DNA from: an uncultured Actinomycetes bacterium
GTDB lineage: Bacteria; Actinomycetota; Acidimicrobiia; Acidimicrobiales; Acidimicrobilacustridaceae
Assembly: GCA_945957335.1 (NCBI GenBank)
Contig: CAMFLJ010000031.1
Location: 1-18,592, forward strand
DNA length: 18,592 nt
Reading direction: 5' to 3'
The position numbers and the translations under genes are program-made. The notes under the pieces are model-generated. The model saw only the letters and a program-made list of their open reading frames with translations, had not been told where the DNA came from and did no database searches. Below, piece by piece: positions 6,894 through 13,530 of this stretch (within the stretch, counting starts at the first letter, position 1; each line of letters opens with the position of its first letter).

Positions 6894-6934
6894 TGGCTCG
6901 ATTCCGGCCCCTCCAGGGGCGCGAAACGAGCCAT
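6894..6934. repeat. Intergenic hairpin repeat, copy B, after trpE
   Basis: This is the second copy of the 41-bp element, offset by 63 bp from copy A. The outer stem has one A-A mismatch (TGGCTCGATTC against GAAACGAGCCA). The inner hairpin is perfect here: GCCCC-TCCA-GGGGC. It begins about 10 bp after the trpE stop, so the pair could act as a tandem terminator or mRNA stabiliser between trpE and ygfZ. No T-tract follows. Confidence 0.75.
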
Positions 6935-6943
6935 GGGGTGGGG

Positions 6944-8473
6944 TCAGGGCTGGGAGGGAGTGGTGCCGCGGCGCTGGGCGGTCATGCGGCGGGCGCCGGG
7001 GACGGCCGACAGCAGGGCGGCAGCCTTGTTGTGGCACTCGAGGTCCTCGTGCTCGGGCACCGAGTCGACCACGATGCCCGCACCGGCCTGCACATGGGCG
7101 GTGCCGTCGGCGCCCACGACCATCGTGCGGATGGCGATGGCGGTGTCGATGGTGCCGGAGAAGTCGACGTAGCCGACCACGCCGGCGTAGGGGCCCCGCT
7201 TGACCGGCTCGAGCGAGTCGATGATCTCCATGGCCCGCACCTTGGGGGCGCCCGACACGGTGCCGGCCGGGAGGGTGGCCCGCAGCACGTCGATGGGCGT
7301 GCGCCCCTCGGCCAGCTCGCCCGACACCTGGGAGGTGAGGTGCATCACGTGGCTGTAGCGCTCCAGCACCATCATCTCGTCGACCTTCTCGGTGCCGAAG
7401 CGCACCACGCGGCCGACGTCGTTGCGGGCCAGGTCGACGAGCATCACGTGCTCGGCGAGCTCCTTGGGGTGCTCGCGCAGCTCGGCACCGAGTCGGCGGT
7501 CGTCCTCGTCGGTGCGCCCGCGGCGGCGGGTGCCGGCGATGGGCCGGGAGATGACCTGGCCGTCGACCAGCTTCACCATCGGCTCGGGCGAGGAGCCCAC
7601 GAGCGAGAGCTCCGGCGTGCGCACGAAGTACATGTACGGGCTGGGGTTCACCTGGCGCAGCACGCGGTACATGTCGAACGGGTCGGCCTCGAGCGGGAAC
7701 GAGAACCGCTGCGACAGCACCACCTGGAAGATGTCGCCGGCCAGGATGTGCTCCTTGGCGACCTCGACGGCGCGGCCGTAGTCGTCGGCCGACATCGAGC
7801 GCCGCACCGCGGGCAGCTCGGGGTCGGGCGTGGGCGGCTCGACCATGGGCTCGGCCAGGGGCCGGGCACCGTCGATGGCCAGGCGGTCGAGGCGCACGAG
7901 GGCCTCGTCGTAGAGCCGGTCGAGGGTGGCGTCGTCGGCGCCGGGCGGCACGAGCACGTTGTCGATCAGCGTGACCCGCTGGCGGAAGTGGTCGAACGCG
8001 GCGAGCTGGCCGATCACCGACATCACCGCGTCGGGGTAGCCGGTGGCGTCGGTGGGGATGTCGGGCAGGCGCTCGACCTCGCGCACCACGTCGTAGCCGA
8101 GGTAGCCGACGAGACCCCCGTGCAGGGGCGGCAGGTCGTCGAGCACCGGCGAGCGGTAGCGCTCGAGGATCCACTCGACGGCCGCGAGGATGCCCTGGTC
8201 GGTGGGCAGCTCGGCGGGCAGGTCGCCCTCGACCGACACCACGCCGTCGCGCAGCACCAGGGTGGCCAGCGGGTTGCGGCCCACGAACGACCAGCGGCTC
8301 CAGCGCTCGCCGTGCTCGACCGACTCGAACAGGAAGCCGGGCTCGTCGTCGCCGCAGAGGCGAGCGAACGCGGCGACCGGCGTGATCAGGTCGGCCAGCA
8401 GCTCGCGCCACACGGGCACGACGGTGTGGTCGGCGGCGAGCTCACGGAACTCGTCGCGGGTGGGCCGGAGCAC
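6944..8473 (-). CDS. trpE: Anthranilate synthase component I, TrpE
   Basis: The chorismate-binding subunit, which makes anthranilate using ammonia from the TrpG glutaminase. TrpG is not encoded in this window. The product is 509 aa, a normal TrpE length. The N-terminal domain has FLFES at about residues 47-51, corresponding to the LLES tryptophan feedback site. The catalytic domain shows DIFQVVLSQRF, NPSPYMYF, GSSPEPMVK, RPIAGTRRRG, HVMLVDLARNDVGRV, the LPAGTVSGAPKVRAMEII block and a C-terminal QAGAGIVVDS. The start is the GTG at 8473, only 6 bp after the hisI stop, so the two genes are probably cotranscribed and the histidine and tryptophan pathways are physically joined here. PabB and salicylate synthase relatives are less likely given the length, the N-terminal motif and the trp neighbourhood. 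Confidence 0.96.
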   Translation of the reverse strand: MLRPTRDEFRELAADHTVVPVWRELLADLITPVAAFARLCGDDEPGFLFESVEHGERWSRWSFVGRNPLATLVLRDGVVSVEGDLPAELPTDQGILAAVEWILERYRSPVLDDLPPLHGGLVGYLGYDVVREVERLPDIPTDATGYPDAVMSVIGQLAAFDHFRQRVTLIDNVLVPPGADDATLDRLYDEALVRLDRLAIDGARPLAEPMVEPPTPDPELPAVRRSMSADDYGRAVEVAKEHILAGDIFQVVLSQRFSFPLEADPFDMYRVLRQVNPSPYMYFVRTPELSLVGSSPEPMVKLVDGQVISRPIAGTRRRGRTDEDDRRLGAELREHPKELAEHVMLVDLARNDVGRVVRFGTEKVDEMMVLERYSHVMHLTSQVSGELAEGRTPIDVLRATLPAGTVSGAPKVRAMEIIDSLEPVKRGPYAGVVGYVDFSGTIDTAIAIRTMVVGADGTAHVQAGAGIVVDSVPEHEDLECHNKAAALLSAVPGARRMTAQRRGTTPSQP

Positions 8474-8479
8474 GTGGCC

Positions 8480-8869
8480 TCAGGCCTCGCGCACGTCGGA
8501 GCTGGTGGACTCCTCGGGGCCGAAGGCGCGGAAGAAGCACGAGTAGTTGCCGGTGTGGCACGCCCCGTTGCCCTCCTGCTCGACGACGAACAGCAGCGTG
8601 TCGCCGTCGCAGTCGTAGTAGGCCTCGCGGACGAACTGGCGGTCGCCCGAGGTGTCACCCTTGCGCCACAGCTCCTGGCGGGAGCGGCTCCAGAACACGG
8701 TGCGGCCCTCGGCGAAGGTGCGCCGCAGCGACTCCTCGTTCATCCACGCCATCATCAGCACCTTGCCGGTGCCCTCCTCCTGCACGATGGCCGGCACCAG
8801 GCCGTCGTCGTTGAAGGTGACGAGCGCGATCTGCTCGTCGGTGGGCTCGAGGGGGGTGGCGACCGGCAT
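8480..8869 (-). CDS. hisI: Phosphoribosyl-AMP cyclohydrolase, HisI
   Basis: HisI opens the adenine ring of phosphoribosyl-AMP in histidine synthesis. The product is 129 aa and monofunctional: no HisE pyrophosphohydrolase domain is fused. The motifs are LMMAWMNEESLRRT, VFWSRSRQELWRKGDTSG and the metal-binding DCDGD at 86-90, plus Cys104 and Cys111 in GACHTGNYSC, which with Cys87 are the expected zinc ligands. The ATG at 8869 was preferred over codons up to 8896 because it begins just before conserved sequence and lies 7 bp after TAGCCT. It precedes trpE by 6 bp. Confidence 0.96.
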   Translation of the reverse strand: MPVATPLEPTDEQIALVTFNDDGLVPAIVQEEGTGKVLMMAWMNEESLRRTFAEGRTVFWSRSRQELWRKGDTSGDRQFVREAYYDCDGDTLLFVVEQEGNGACHTGNYSCFFRAFGPEESTSSDVREA

Positions 8870-8876
8870 GGCGACG

Positions 8877-8882
8877 AGGCTA
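8877..8882 (-). promoter_or_regulatory. Probable -10 element of hisI-trpE (leaderless)
   Basis: TAGCCT on the minus strand, 7 bp before the hisI ATG, with no Shine-Dalgarno sequence. If real, hisI and trpE form a unit that starts here and ends at the hairpin repeats near 6894-6934. Confidence 0.5.
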
Positions 8883-8931
8883 CCGGCGGCCACCACGGCC
8901 CCCGAAACGCGTTGCCCGTCCGGCGCCGGCC

Positions 8932-9297
8932 TCAGAGGTAGAGGCCGGTGTGGCCCTCTTCGAGGCGGGGCGCGGCCACGGCGTGGATGTCGCGCTCGCG
9001 AAGGATGATGAAGGCGTCGCCCCGGACCTCGACCTCGTAGCGGTCCTCGGGGTTGAACAGCACCTGGTCACCCGGCTCCATCGAGCGCACGTTGGGCCCC
9101 ACGGCGACGACGGCGGCCCACACGAGGCGCTTGCCCATCTGGGCGGTGGCGGGGATCAGGATGCCGCCGGTGGAGCGGCGCTCGCCCTCGGCCCCACCCA
9201 TCCGCACCAGGATGCGGTCGTTCAGCATCTTGATCGGGAGCTTGTCGTCGGGGCCGGCGGCCTCGAGGGCGTGGTCGTCGGTCTGGCTGGTCGTCAC
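8932..9297 (-). CDS. GroES (Cpn10) family co-chaperonin, stand-alone
   Basis: A 121-aa protein with one Cpn10 fold. It has LPIKMLNDRILVRM (strand 1), the mobile-loop region ending RSTGGILIPATAQMGKR, AAVVAVGPN, EPGDQVLFNPEDRYEVEVRGDAFIILRERDIHAV. These match the order and spacing of GroES. It differs from standard GroES by a roughly 20-residue acidic N-terminal leader and a short C-terminal tail after the usual end, and no groEL is next to it. It may be a second, divergent GroES serving a chaperonin encoded elsewhere. The start is the GTG at 9297, 7 bp after TACCGT. The frame continues upstream to 10032, but those codons lie opposite the hydrolase gene and are not GroES-like. Confidence 0.87.
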   Translation of the reverse strand: MTTSQTDDHALEAAGPDDKLPIKMLNDRILVRMGGAEGERRSTGGILIPATAQMGKRLVWAAVVAVGPNVRSMEPGDQVLFNPEDRYEVEVRGDAFIILRERDIHAVAAPRLEEGHTGLYL

Positions 9298-9304
9298 GCC
9301 GCCG

Positions 9305-9314
9305 ACGGTACCGT
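9305..9314. promoter_or_regulatory. Palindromic -10 shared by two divergent leaderless starts
   Basis: ACGGTACCGT is a perfect palindrome. It reads TACCGT on the plus strand (9309-9314), 8 bp before the hydrolase GTG at 9323. It also reads TACCGT on the minus strand (9310-9305), 7 bp before the GroES-like GTG at 9297. Only 25 bp separate the two start codons, so any -35 contacts would fall inside the opposite gene. Confidence 0.6.
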
Positions 9315-9322
9315 CTGCCGCC

Positions 9323-9985
9323 GTGGCCGACGACACCGAGACCCAGACCCTCACACTCACCACCGCCGACGGCATCGAGCTGGAGGCCGAGGTCCGCCTG
9401 CCGGCCCCCGGCACCGGCGGCGACGACGCCGTGGCGGGCGCGGTCGTGCTCGCCCACCCCCACCCCGCGCAGGGTGGGTCGATGGCGTCGCTGGTGACCT
9501 CCGAGCTGTTCCGCCTGCTCCCCCAGCGGGGGTTGGCCACGCTCCGCTTCAACTTCCGCGGGGTCGGCGGCTCGGGTGGTGAGCACGCCCACGGCCGCGA
9601 GGAGGGCCACGACATCACCGCCGCCATCGGTGCGCTGCGCGAGCTGCACACCGACGGTCCGCTGGTGCTGTCGGGCTGGTCGTTCGGCGGCGACGTGTCG
9701 CTCTCGCTCACCGACCCCCGCATCGACGGCTGGGCGGCGGTGGCCCCTCCCCTGCGGGTCCTGCCCCTCGACGAGCTCTCCGCCGCCGCCGGGGCCGACC
9801 CCCGACCCAAGCTGCTGATCGTCCCCGAGCACGACCAGTTCCGGCCGCCCGAGCCCGCCCGTGAGGCGACGGCCGGGTGGGTCAACACCACCGTCGAGGT
9901 GGTGCCCGGCGCCGACCACTTCCTGGTCGGGCGCACCGACAAGGCGGCCCGCCTGGTGGCCGCCTTCGCCGCCTCGCTGGCCTGA
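9323..9985 (+). CDS. Alpha/beta hydrolase (COG2945-like)
   Basis: A 220-aa single-domain alpha/beta hydrolase. It has VVLAHPHPAQGGSM near residues 41-54 and LRFNFRGVGGSGGEH, both typical of the COG2945 family. The nucleophile elbow is GWSFGG with Ser120, the acid is probably Asp171 (VPEHDQF), and the base His199 (GADHFLVG). It has no signal peptide or lid domain, so a cytoplasmic esterase, thioesterase or peptidase-like role is possible; the substrate cannot be told. Start at GTG 9323, 8 bp after the shared TACCGT. It is the only plus-strand gene within the his-trp region and runs towards hisF with a 67-bp gap holding a small dyad. Confidence 0.88.
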   Translation: MADDTETQTLTLTTADGIELEAEVRLPAPGTGGDDAVAGAVVLAHPHPAQGGSMASLVTSELFRLLPQRGLATLRFNFRGVGGSGGEHAHGREEGHDITAAIGALRELHTDGPLVLSGWSFGGDVSLSLTDPRIDGWAAVAPPLRVLPLDELSAAAGADPRPKLLIVPEHDQFRPPEPAREATAGWVNTTVEVVPGADHFLVGRTDKAARLVAAFAASLA

Positions 9986-10005
9986 GCCGCACCGGTGCGC
10001 CCCGA

Positions 10006-10021
10006 GGTCGCCGGCGCGACC
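10006..10021. terminator. Small dyad between convergent hydrolase and hisF
   Basis: GGTCGC-CGGC-GCGACC forms a perfect 6-bp stem with a 4-base loop in the 67-bp gap between two converging genes, where a bidirectional terminator would be expected. A GCACCGGTGC palindrome lies just to its left. There is no T-tract. Confidence 0.35.
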
Positions 10022-10052
10022 GTCCAGCGCACCGTTCCGCAGGTGGAGGGGC

Positions 10053-10829
10053 CTAGGGGCGGACGGTGACGCCGGCAGCGGCCATGTGGTCCTTGGCCTC
10101 GTGCACGGTGTGCTCGCCGAAGTGGAAGATCGACGCGGCCAGCACCGCGTCGGCGCCGCCCTCGGTGACGCCCTCGACGAGGTGGTCGAGGGTGCCGACC
10201 CCGCCCGACGCGATCACCGGCACGCCCACCGCGTCGGCCACCGCCGAGGTGAGCTCGGTGTCGAAGCCGTCGCGGGTGCCGTCACGGTCCATCGAGGTGA
10301 GCAGGATCTCGCCGGCGCCGAGCGACTCGGCCCGACGGGCCCACTCGATCACGTCGGTGCCGGTGGGGGTGCGCCCGCCGTGGGTCCACACCTCCCACCC
10401 GCCGAGGGGCGTGCCGTCGTCGTCGCGCCGGGCCCGGGCGTCGATGGCCACGACGACGCACTGGTTGCCGAACTCGGCGGCGATCTCGGAGATCAGCTCG
10501 GGCCGGTCGACCGCGGCGGTGTTCACCGACACCTTGTCGGCGCCGGCGCGCAGGAGGCGCCGGGCGTCGTCGACGGTGCGGATGCCGCCGCCGATGGTGA
10601 ACGGGATGAACACCTGCTCGGCCGTGCGGCGAACGACCTCGACGATGGTCTCGCGCTGGTCGGAGGAGGCGGTGATGTCGAGGAACACCAGCTCGTCGGC
10701 GCCCTCGGCGTCGTAGCGGGCGGCCAGCTCGACGGGGTCACCGGCGTCGCGCAGGCCGACGAAGTTGACGCCCTTCACCACCCGGCCGGCGTCGACGTCG
10801 AGGCACGGGATGACGCGGGCGGTCCTCAC
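10053..10829 (-). CDS. hisF: Imidazole glycerol phosphate synthase cyclase subunit, HisF
   Basis: HisF uses ammonia from HisH to turn PRFAR into imidazole glycerol phosphate and AICAR. The product is 258 aa, a (beta/alpha)8 barrel of normal size. The catalytic aspartates are at the canonical positions: Asp11 (IPCLDVDAGRVVKG) and Asp130 (VVAIDARAR). Also visible are the phosphate-binding TIGGGIR (78-84), SVNTAA, LTSMDRDGT and VIASGGVGTLDH. The start is the GTG at 10829, overlapping the methyltransferase stop as GTGA, which implies translational coupling. Its partner hisH is three genes upstream. Confidence 0.97.
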   Translation of the reverse strand: MRTARVIPCLDVDAGRVVKGVNFVGLRDAGDPVELAARYDAEGADELVFLDITASSDQRETIVEVVRRTAEQVFIPFTIGGGIRTVDDARRLLRAGADKVSVNTAAVDRPELISEIAAEFGNQCVVVAIDARARRDDDGTPLGGWEVWTHGGRTPTGTDVIEWARRAESLGAGEILLTSMDRDGTRDGFDTELTSAVADAVGVPVIASGGVGTLDHLVEGVTEGGADAVLAASIFHFGEHTVHEAKDHMAAAGVTVRP

Positions 10830-11485
10830 ACCGTCGCCCCGGTGCCGGCCGCCGCGGCGGGCGGTGCGTCGATGCGGCGGGCCCGCACGAGCGTGTCGAT
10901 CGCGGTGCGCTCGCCGTCGGGTGTGGCCACCGCCCGCTCGACGACGCCCGAGCGCTCGGTGACGAGCTCGATGCCCAGCTCGAGCTCGGCCGCGGCGATG
11001 TCGTCGAGCACGTCCTCGGCGGTGGTGAGCACCACCGGGTCCTGGGGGCCGCCGTGGCCCTCCGACAGGTTGCGCAGGTCGTGGCACACGAGCAGGAACG
11101 TGCCGCCCGGGGCGAGGGCCCGCACCGCGTTGCGCAGGGCGAGGCGGCGGACGTCGGCGGGCACCTGGAGGTAGAAGACGACGACCAGGTCGTAGCCGTG
11201 GTCGGCCTCCCAGGTGGTGAGGTCTGACTCGACCCACGTGGCGGTGACGCCGTGCTCGGCGGCCAGGCGCTCGGCCTTGGCCAGGCCGACGCCGGCGAAG
11301 TCGACGCCCGTGACCTGCCACCCCTGGGTGGCCAGCCACACCGCGTTGCGGCCCTCACCGCAGGCCAGGTCGACGGCCCGGCCGGGCTCCAGGCCCTCGA
11401 CCTCGGGCGGCAGGAACTGGTTGGGCTCGCCCTTCCAGATCAGCTCGGCCGTGTCGTAGCGGGCGTTCCAGTCGGCGGCGTCCAT
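10826..11485 (-). CDS. Class I SAM-dependent methyltransferase
   Basis: A 219-aa Rossmann-fold methyltransferase. SAM-binding motif I is AVDLACGEGRNAVWLA, followed by QVTGVDFAGVGL with the acidic residue for the SAM ribose. YDLVVVFYLQVP (post-motif) and LAPGGTFLLVCHD come next. It resembles the family annotated as class I SAM methyltransferases / TehB-like proteins, but nothing in it fixes the substrate. ATG 11485 was chosen: it opens MDAADWNARYD, typical of the family, and lies 6 bp after TACACT. It separates hisA from hisF and is coupled to hisF by a GTGA overlap. In mycobacteria the equivalent slot holds the phosphatase-family gene impA, but this protein has no phosphatase motif. A role in histidine metabolism is unproven. 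Confidence 0.88.
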   Translation of the reverse strand: MDAADWNARYDTAELIWKGEPNQFLPPEVEGLEPGRAVDLACGEGRNAVWLATQGWQVTGVDFAGVGLAKAERLAAEHGVTATWVESDLTTWEADHGYDLVVVFYLQVPADVRRLALRNAVRALAPGGTFLLVCHDLRNLSEGHGGPQDPVVLTTAEDVLDDIAAAELELGIELVTERSGVVERAVATPDGERTAIDTLVRARRIDAPPAAAAGTGATV

Positions 11486-11491
11486 GGCGGA

Positions 11492-11497
11492 AGTGTA
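11492..11497 (-). promoter_or_regulatory. Probable -10 element of the methyltransferase-hisF unit
   Basis: TACACT on the minus strand lies 6 bp before the methyltransferase ATG, with no Shine-Dalgarno sequence between. It would give a leaderless internal transcript carrying hisF within the his gene series. Confidence 0.45.
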
Positions 11498-11525
11498 CGG
11501 AGCCGGCCCGTCGGGCCAGAACGGC

Positions 11526-12251
11526 TCAGGCCCGGGCGGAGGCCAGCGCCTCGGTGAGGGTGAAGGCACCCTCGTAGAGCGCCCGCCCGATGATGGCGCC
11601 CGACAGGTGGCGGCCCTCGGCCCGCAGCCCGGCGAGGGCCCGGACGTCGTCGAGGCGACCGACGCCGCCCGAGGCGATGATCGGCACCTCGGAGGCGGCC
11701 AGGACCTCCGCCAGGCCCTCGAGGTCGGGGCCCTCGAGGGTGCCGTCGCGCCCGATCTCGGTGACGATCAGCGCAGCGACGCCGCAGTCGGCGAACTCGC
11801 GGGCGACGTCGAGCAGGTCGCGGCCCGAGCCCTTCTCCCAGCCCCGCACGGCCACGTCGCGGCCCCGGGCGTCGAGGCCCACGGCGACGGGCATCTGGGT
11901 GGCCAGCCGGCGCACGAGCGCGGGCTGCTCGAGGGCGGCGGTGCCGAGCACGACGCGGGCCACGCCGGCGTCGAGCAGCTCGATGGCGGAGTCCTCGTCG
12001 CGGATCCCGCCGCCGGTCTGCACCGGCACGTCGACGGCGCGGGCGATGTCGGCGATGACGTCGCGGTTCACGGCCCGGCCGCTGCGCGCCGCGTCGAGGT
12101 CGACGACGTGGATCCACTGCGCGCCCTCGGCGGCGAAGGCCTCGGCCTGGGCGACGGGGTCGTCGTTGTAGACGGTCTCGCGGTCGTAGTCGCCCTGGTA
12201 GAGGCGCACGGCGCGGCCGCCGCGCAGGTCGATGGCGGGGTACAGGTCCAT
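11526..12251 (-). CDS. hisA: ProFAR isomerase, HisA
   Basis: HisA isomerises the aminoaldose ProFAR to the aminoketose PRFAR. The product is 241 aa. The catalytic pair is at the expected spacing: Asp8 (LYPAIDLRGGRAVRL) and Asp127 (VAVGLDARG). Phosphate sites are TGGGIRDED and IIASGGVGRLDD, and VTEIGRDGTLEGP is present. The sequence TGGGIR resembles classical HisA; as I recall, the bifunctional PriA of mycobacteria and streptomycetes has SGGIR there. With a separate trpF in the locus, a monofunctional HisA is the simpler reading, though dual activity cannot be excluded. The ATG at 12251 shares one base with the hisH stop (TGATG). Confidence 0.95.
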   Translation of the reverse strand: MDLYPAIDLRGGRAVRLYQGDYDRETVYNDDPVAQAEAFAAEGAQWIHVVDLDAARSGRAVNRDVIADIARAVDVPVQTGGGIRDEDSAIELLDAGVARVVLGTAALEQPALVRRLATQMPVAVGLDARGRDVAVRGWEKGSGRDLLDVAREFADCGVAALIVTEIGRDGTLEGPDLEGLAEVLAASEVPIIASGGVGRLDDVRALAGLRAEGRHLSGAIIGRALYEGAFTLTEALASARA

Positions 12252-12919
12252 CAGCGCTGGTCCTCCTGGGCGGGGCGGCCGGCGGCCGCGGCGGCCGCCT
12301 CGACGAAGCCCCCGAGCAGCGCCAGGCCGGTGGCGCCGGACTTCTCGGGGTGGAACTGGGTGGCCCACAGCGGGCCGCGCTCGACGGCGGCGGCCACCGG
12401 GCCGCCGTAGTCGCAGGTGGCCACCACGGTGGGGTCGGCGGCGTCGGCGGCGTAGGAGTGCACGAAGTACACCCACACCGGGTCGTCGAGCGCGGCGAAC
12501 AGGGCGCTGGGGCGGCGCACGTCGAGCAGGTTCCACTGCATCTGGGGCCGCTTCACGGTGTCGGGCAGCAGGCGCAGGGTGCCGGGCAGGACGCCCAGGC
12601 CGGCGACGCCGGGCGACTCCTCGGAGCCCTCGTAGAGCAGCTGCATGCCCACGCAGATCCCGAGGAACGGCCGGCCGCTGGCGGCGGCGTCGACGGCCTC
12701 GGCGTCGAGGCCGGAGGCCCGCAACGCGTCCATGCACGCGCCGAACGCCCCGACCCCCGGAAGCACCACGGCGTCGGCGTCGCGGATCAGGCCGTGGTCG
12801 GCGGTGAGGCGGGCGTCGGCGCCCACGTGTTCGAGCGCCTTCTGGGCCGAGCGGAGGTTGCCGATGCCGTAGTCGAGCACCGCGACCAGCGGTCGCCCGG
12901 CGGCGGGACCGTCGGTCAC
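12251..12919 (-). CDS. hisH: Imidazole glycerol phosphate synthase glutaminase subunit, HisH
   Basis: A class I glutamine amidotransferase that delivers ammonia through HisF. The product is 222 aa. The catalytic triad is visible: Cys89 in FLGICVGMQLLYEGS, and His190 and Glu192 in ATQFHPEKSG. The N-terminal DYGIGNLRS and the oxyanion-region LPGVGAFGACM are standard for HisH. Start at GTG 12919, which forms a GTGA overlap with the hisB stop. It ends by sharing one base with hisA. It is not a TrpG/PabA type, so it does not replace the missing trpG. Confidence 0.97.
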   Translation of the reverse strand: MTDGPAAGRPLVAVLDYGIGNLRSAQKALEHVGADARLTADHGLIRDADAVVLPGVGAFGACMDALRASGLDAEAVDAAASGRPFLGICVGMQLLYEGSEESPGVAGLGVLPGTLRLLPDTVKRPQMQWNLLDVRRPSALFAALDDPVWVYFVHSYAADAADPTVVATCDYGGPVAAAVERGPLWATQFHPEKSGATGLALLGGFVEAAAAAAGRPAQEDQR

Positions 12920-13530
12920 AGCACGCCCTTGGTCGACGGCACGCCGCCGCCCTCCACGGCGACGGCGTCGCGGAGCGACCGGGCGACGGCCTTGAACGTG
13001 GCCTCGATCAGGTGGTGGGTGTTGACGCCGCGCACCGAGGTGATGTGCAGGGTGATGGCGGCCGAGGTGACGAAGGCGCGCCAGAACTCCTCGATCAGCT
13101 GCGGGTCGAAGGGCGGGTCGCTGAGGATCTTCTGGCCCGGGAAGTCGACCTCGTAGTGCAGGTAGGGCCGACCCGAGAGGTCGAGGGCGACGTCGATGAG
13201 CGCCTCGTCGAGCGGCACCCGGTTGGAGGCGAAGCGGCGCACGCCGCGCTTGTCGCCGACCGCCGCCCTGAACACCTCGCCGAGGGCGATGCCGACGTCC
13301 TCGACGGTGTGGTGGTGGTCGATCTCGAGGTCGCCGGTGGCCCGGACGACGAGGTCGAAGCCGCCGTGGCGGCCGAGCTGGGCGAGCATGTGGTCGAAGA
13401 ACGGGATGCCGGTGGAGGTCTCGACCGTGGTGTCGCCGTCGAGGTCGAGCTCGATGAGGATGTCGGTCTCGGAGGTGGTGCGGGCGACGGTGGCGGCGCG
13501 GCGGCCGTCGTCGGTGCGGGTGGCGCTCAC
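12916..13530 (-). CDS. hisB: Imidazoleglycerol-phosphate dehydratase, HisB
   Basis: A manganese enzyme that dehydrates imidazole glycerol phosphate to imidazole acetol phosphate. The product is 204 aa and monofunctional, with no fused histidinol-phosphatase domain; such a phosphatase is not found elsewhere in the window either. The two metal-binding histidine clusters are DHHHTVEDVG (71-80) and NTHHLIEATFKA (170-181). STGIPFFDHML and the C-terminal PSTKGVL are also typical. Start at GTG 13530, overlapping the hisC stop as GTGA, with GGAGGAG about 8 nt upstream inside hisC. Confidence 0.97.
   Translation of the reverse strand: MSATRTDDGRRAATVARTTSETDILIELDLDGDTTVETSTGIPFFDHMLAQLGRHGGFDLVVRATGDLEIDHHHTVEDVGIALGEVFRAAVGDKRGVRRFASNRVPLDEALIDVALDLSGRPYLHYEVDFPGQKILSDPPFDPQLIEEFWRAFVTSAAITLHITSVRGVNTHHLIEATFKAVARSLRDAVAVEGGGVPSTKGVL

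Noticed and set aside
6701..8941. A second 746-codon plus-strand open frame antisense to trpE and hisI
   Set aside because: Same reason as above; the equal length of the two frames is coincidence.
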